From SIAJ01 sp036266155 (GTDB lineage: Bacteria > Planctomycetota > Planctomycetia > Gemmatales > Gemmataceae), in NCBI GenBank assembly GCA_036266155.1, contig DATANR010000203.1, forward strand, positions 1 to 21,345: a stretch of DNA of 21,345 nucleotides. The letters run 5' to 3'. This document shows positions 18,469-21,345 of the stretch, piece after piece. Position numbers and translations under genes: made by a program. The notes beneath the pieces are model-generated. The model did not search any database, had not been told where the DNA came from, and was given only the letters and a program-made list of their open reading frames with translations. Every line of letters begins with the position of its first letter. Positions within the stretch are counted from its first letter, which is position 1.

Positions 18469-18538
18469 CAACCCGTCCGCTTGCCCTACACGTCCACCGC
18501 CGCGATGATGGGAATACACACGTCGCGCGGAGTTCTCC

Positions 18539-18811
18539 ATGGCACAGGCAGTTGTCGATCCCGCGGAAATTCGTCGTTTTGCACACAACTTGAAGGTCTT
18601 CACGGGCGACGTGCGCGGCGATCTGTCGTCGCTGCACACGCAACTTCTGGCGCTCGGGGACACTTGGCGTGACCAGGAGCACGATCGGTTCACGCAGGAG
18701 TTCGAGCAGACGGTTGCGGTGCTCGAAAAGTTCTTGGAAGTCGCCGGCGAGCATGTGCCGTTCTTGCTTCGCAAAGCCGAGCGGATCGAAGATTACCTCA
18801 CCCAGCGCTAA
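18539..18811 (+). CDS. WXG100-like small helical protein
   Basis: The 90-residue protein is predicted to be two long helices joined by a turn at LGDTWRDQEHDRF. The Trp at residue 43 is in the position of the WXG turn of ESAT-6/EsxA proteins, but the Gly is replaced by Asp (W43-R-D45). The charged C-terminus (RKAERIEDYLTQR) resembles type VII substrates with YxxxD/E-like tails (Tyr86), although the exact motif is not present. WXG100 proteins are exported as helical-hairpin dimers by FtsK-type ATPases. GGAG (about 18529) precedes the ATG. The gene starts an operon: the next gene begins 3 bp after its stop. No signal peptide is seen. Confidence 0.7.
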   Translation: MAQAVVDPAEIRRFAHNLKVFTGDVRGDLSSLHTQLLALGDTWRDQEHDRFTQEFEQTVAVLEKFLEVAGEHVPFLLRKAERIEDYLTQR

Positions 18812-18814
18812 ATC

Positions 18815-19342
18815 ATGAGTCCTGGCGCCGACGTACAAGCCATCGATGCCTTGCAGGATTGGCACAACGCGTTGTGCTTGTTCCGCGATGAGTCCATGGA
18901 AGCGCTTGGCAGCATTTCGCTCGAAATTCGCCGGGCGTTTGACTGGATTGCCGAGGAAGGCAAGGCGTGGCATCAGGAGGCGCGCGTCGCCGAGGATCAG
19001 GTGGTGCAGGCGAAAGCCGAGCTGGCCCAACGGCAGACGCCGAACTTTGCCGGCCGCATCCCGGACACCAGCGTTCAGGAAGCACAATTGGCCCGTGCCA
19101 AGGCCCGGCTGCGGCATGCGGAAGATCAGATCGAAGTCTGCCGCAAGTGGGCCGTGCGTTTACCGAAGATGGTGAACGAGGATTACGAAGGCCCGTCGCG
19201 GCGACTGTCGAACTTTCTCGACGGCGAACTGCCGGCGGCGATTGCGCATCTGAGCGCGCAAATCGAGAGCTTGCATCTCTACACTCAGGTCAAGCCGACG
19301 TCGGCACCGGCGACTCCACCAGCACCGGAGGTTCCCCAATGA
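18815..19342 (+). CDS. Coiled-coil protein of the WXG100-like operon
   Basis: This 175-residue protein is mostly helical. Residues about 10-130 form heptad-rich helices (EEGKAWHQEARVAEDQVVQAKAELAQ and EAQLARAKARLRHAEDQIEVCRK). There is a break around PNFAGRIPDTS, and the last 15 residues form a Pro/Thr/Ala-rich tail. No signal peptide or membrane segment is visible. It lies between two WXG100-like genes, and its stop overlaps the next start (ATGA), so all three are made together. It may be a partner or chaperone that binds the small proteins. I do not recognise a named family. Confidence 0.75.
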   Translation: MSPGADVQAIDALQDWHNALCLFRDESMEALGSISLEIRRAFDWIAEEGKAWHQEARVAEDQVVQAKAELAQRQTPNFAGRIPDTSVQEAQLARAKARLRHAEDQIEVCRKWAVRLPKMVNEDYEGPSRRLSNFLDGELPAAIAHLSAQIESLHLYTQVKPTSAPATPPAPEVPQ

Positions 19343-19560
19343 GAGTCGACGGCGGTCGCGGCAAACTCTACGACGCCCACAAAGTGATCCAGGCGCGGTG
19401 GGACGAGGTTTCCGAAACCTGGTCTGATCAGGTGAAGGCCGAATTTGAAGAAAAGACCTGGGCGCCGCTCCATCAGTACACCGCCGATGGCTTGCGCGCG
19501 ATCGATCGGCTTGCACAAATCCTGAATGAATGCCGTCGGGCTTGCAGCGGCGACCAATAA
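19339..19560 (+). CDS. Second WXG100-like small protein
   Basis: The 73-residue protein carries EVSETWSDQVKAEFEEKTW at about 23-41, which aligns with the TWRDQEHDRFTQEF turn of the first gene: the shared pattern is T-W-x-D-Q-x(4)-F-x(2)-E/K. The first helix is short and the second, HQYTADGLRAIDRLAQILN, is amphipathic. Its ATG overlaps the stop of the preceding gene (ATGA), and GGAGG lies about 8 bp upstream, so the start is firm. It ends the operon; a 13-bp inverted repeat follows at 19632-19670. A pair of related small proteins in one operon is typical for WXG100 dimers, which is an inference here. Confidence 0.7.
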   Translation: MRVDGGRGKLYDAHKVIQARWDEVSETWSDQVKAEFEEKTWAPLHQYTADGLRAIDRLAQILNECRRACSGDQ

Positions 19561-19631
19561 TTTTCCCACCGGGACGCTCGGGTTGGTGTCCGCGCAAATG
19601 CCTTTCAATTCATTGCACGACACCGTCTAAT

Positions 19632-19670
19632 CAGAGATGGCCAAACACACACCGGGGTTGGCCATCTCTG
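19632..19670. repeat. 13-bp inverted repeat after the WXG100-like operon
   Basis: CAGAGATGGCCAA (19632-19644) and TTGGCCATCTCTG (19658-19670) are exact reverse complements around a 13-nt loop, 71 bp after the operon stop. It is a possible transcript end for the operon, without a T-tract. The gap from 19561 to 19990 otherwise holds no gene that I can support firmly. An AT-richer stretch (about 19680-19740) may hold the promoter of the next gene. Confidence 0.7.
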
Positions 19671-19736
19671 CCTGTCAGTTCGATAGTTAAACTCTTATCG
19701 GATAGATAGATGCATCAAGAAAGTGAAACTTCAATT

Positions 19737-19970
19737 CTAGCGCCAGGAACCACCGAAGTACATCGGCTCATTCGCTTCGATTCGACATTCAATTCGTTGT
19801 CCAGGTCTGGCCTCCAGATCACGAATGAACCGCCTATATTCACGCGAAGAATCACTCCGACGCATCCAGTTGCCGCTCTGCAACCACAAGTTCCGCGCGA
19901 TGTCCCTCGTTCCGCCCTGCCCGTCGTGCGTAAACTGAACTATCACTTCATGAGGGACCGGGCCCTTCAC
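19737..19970 (-). CDS. Uncertain small ORF in the gap before the membrane protein
   Basis: A GTG-started 77-codon frame ends at TAG 19739-19737. The product is Arg-rich (NWMRRSDSSREYRRFIRDLEA) with a weak beta-strand start (EVIVQFTHDG). It has no recognised family, no ribosome site that I can see, and codon use less GC-biased than its neighbours. It runs opposite to both flanking genes. A plus-strand frame covers the same DNA and is no better. It may be a gene fragment left by an insertion or simply chance. Confidence 0.2.
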   Translation of the reverse strand: MKGPVPHEVIVQFTHDGQGGTRDIARNLWLQSGNWMRRSDSSREYRRFIRDLEARPGQRIECRIEANEPMYFGGSWR

Positions 19971-19990
19971 CCACCCGGGCGGAGACAGGC

Positions 19991-21345
19991 ATGAGCGTCA
20001 AGTCGCCCCCGGCGAAGGGGGCACCGGCCACGCGGGTTAACCTCTACGAGCTGGAACGAAGCACACTGCATGATCTGCTCAAACTGGTCGAGGCGCGAGC
20101 CGCAGCCGATGTGGCCGCCAAGTCCGCCAACACCGGCGCCATTTCGTCGGCCGAGAAGGACTGGGCGCGCGCCCGCAAGCAAGTCGCCGTCGCGCGCGAA
20201 CAAAACCTGACGGCCCTGGAAGCCGCCCGCGTCGAGGCGATTCAACAACTCAACGAACGCTTTCAAGCCGAAACCGCGGCGGCCGATCTTGAGCTGGCCG
20301 AAACCAAGAAACGGGTCACAACGGAATGCGACGAGATCGAGCAGAAAGCACGAACCGCGTACCAGGACACGCGCTGGACAGCCGACTCGATGCACGAGGC
20401 GGCCGAGAAATCGGCGAGTGACGAACGTGAAGAGATTCGCCGTTCCGCAGCCAAGACAGCCGAGCGGATCAATGCCCTGTGGAAGGAGGCCGAAGGTCCA
20501 CTGGCGCGGGCGGCTCTGGAACGTGCCGACGTGGAAGTGCCGACCTCGCAAGCGGCAGGCGGCCTCATCGTCGACCCGGCACGGACGATTGAGGAGCAGT
20601 TCGAAGCAGCGCAATTGGCCCTGGGCGACCTGCGCGATTCACGGCGGCTTAAGTTGGCAACGCCGATGGGGCTTATTTTCATTGTCGTGCCGATCGGCAT
20701 CCTGTCCGCGATCCCGTCCTTGCTCGTTGAACAGAAAATCGTCGCAATCATCGGCGGTGGGGTGGGCGCATTGGTCATCGCCTTTCTGGTCCACTGGCTG
20801 CTCCGTCGCTCGGCATTGAAGTGGGGAGCGGCGCGCGCGCACGATTTCGGCACGGCCCTCGCGCGCGTCGGCGAAGCGCGGGTTACTCTCTTGAAACGGG
20901 CGGACTCCGAATACGTCCGCCGCCTGACCGAAGCCGGTTCGGTGCGCGAACAAACGAAAGCGCATGCCGAATCGATCTATCGGCCGCTCTCGGAGAAAAA
21001 CGCGGCCCGCAAGGCGCGTGAACTGACCGAGGCCACCGACAAACACGCACGCACGACCGATCGGCTGCGCTTCTGGCGCGTCGATGCGACCGACAAGGCC
21101 GAAGAACATTACTCCCGTGCGAAGACCGATTCCGAGGATCGCTACTCGGCCGCCCTGAGCGACGCCGAACGACGCGCTCGCGATATCGGCTCCGAAGCGA
21201 AAGCCACTCTGGCCGATGCCGAGCGCAACATTGCCGTCGAATGGCGCGATGGCCAAGATCGCATCGGTCGCGCGTTGAACAAGCTGCGTGCCAACGGTCT
21301 CGAACACTTCCCTGACTGGAACAGCCCCTTCTGGTACAACCCGCC
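19991..21345 (+). CDS. Large two-TM coiled-coil protein, 3'-incomplete (possible FtsK/SpoIIIE-type secretion ATPase)
   Basis: The frame is open from ATG 19991 to the window end, giving 451 visible residues. GGAGA precedes the start by about 6 bp. Residues about 15-215 are helical and charged (EKDWARARKQVAVAREQNLT), followed by two adjacent membrane segments at about 224-245 (MGLIFIVVPIGILSAIPSLLV) and 248-268 (VAIIGGGVGALVIAFLVHWLL). Another long coiled coil (about 280-440) ends in PDWNSPFWYNP, where a new domain seems to begin. A membrane anchor followed by cytoplasmic ATPase domains is the plan of EssC/EccC-type FtsK/SpoIIIE proteins, and the WXG100-like neighbours point the same way; the ATPase part itself is not in the window. 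It could instead be a structural membrane coiled-coil protein. Confidence 0.7.
   Translation, partial: MSVKSPPAKGAPATRVNLYELERSTLHDLLKLVEARAAADVAAKSANTGAISSAEKDWARARKQVAVAREQNLTALEAARVEAIQQLNERFQAETAAADLELAETKKRVTTECDEIEQKARTAYQDTRWTADSMHEAAEKSASDEREEIRRSAAKTAERINALWKEAEGPLARAALERADVEVPTSQAAGGLIVDPARTIEEQFEAAQLALGDLRDSRRLKLATPMGLIFIVVPIGILSAIPSLLVEQKIVAIIGGGVGALVIAFLVHWLLRRSALKWGAARAHDFGTALARVGEARVTLLKRADSEYVRRLTEAGSVREQTKAHAESIYRPLSEKNAARKARELTEATDKHARTTDRLRFWRVDATDKAEEHYSRAKTDSEDRYSAALSDAERRARDIGSEAKATLADAERNIAVEWRDGQDRIGRALNKLRANGLEHFPDWNSPFWYNP

Noticed and set aside
18813..19117. Minus-strand frames opposite the WXG100-like operon (for example 18419-19117)
   Set aside because: The plus-strand genes have tight junctions, ribosome sites and helical, heptad-patterned products; the opposite frames show no motif.

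Overview
The window is high-GC bacterial DNA and most likely comes from a planctomycete of the Gemmata type. This is inferred from the gene families: a DUF1080 (3-keto-disaccharide hydrolase-like) lipo/secretory protein, a Tat-exported Gfo/Idh/MocA oxidoreductase, a HEAT-repeat protein, a DoxX-type membrane protein with a huge insert, and a palindromic repeat in almost every intergenic gap. No rRNA, tRNA, insertion sequence or CRISPR array was seen.

Layout. Positions 1-3350 (+): a HEAT-repeat protein, then a secreted DUF1080 protein, then a 400-bp mosaic of palindromes that also carries a broken copy of the DUF1080 gene's 3' end. Positions 3430-3900: a small VOC (glyoxalase/PhnB-like) protein, convergent with the next block. 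Positions 3900-8360 (-): apbE-like FMN transferase, DoxX-like membrane protein, Tat-signal Gfo/Idh/MocA oxidoreductase, probably co-transcribed in that order. Positions 8594-11526 (+): dimethylargininase-like hydrolase, MoxR ATPase, topoisomerase IB. Positions 11530-18383 (-): the valine/isoleucine-rich leader ORF and attenuator, citramalate synthase, valyl-tRNA synthetase, a nucleotidyltransferase-fold protein and a fatty acid desaturase, the last two translationally close-coupled. Positions 18539-21345 (+): a WXG100-like small protein, a coiled-coil protein and a second WXG100-like small protein in a tight operon. After a 430-bp gap comes the start of a large two-TM coiled-coil protein that runs off the window.

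Two points deserve most attention. First, upstream of citramalate synthase (first step of the pyruvate route to isoleucine) lies a 25-codon ORF with 8 Val and 4 Ile, including a VVVII run. An exclusive antiterminator/terminator pair and a T-tract follow it. This is the classical layout of a ribosome-mediated transcription attenuator, here for cimA in a phylum where I know of no such description. Second, the right end holds a candidate type VII-secretion-like locus with degenerate WXG motifs (W-x-D-Q instead of W-x-G) next to a large membrane coiled-coil protein, whose C-terminal part, not visible here, should be tested for an FtsK/SpoIIIE ATPase domain.

The intergenic DNA is also unusual. Perfect inverted repeats of 34 and 36 bp, and several shorter families, sit directly against or overlap stop codons. 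They belong to at least seven unrelated sequence families within 21 kb.
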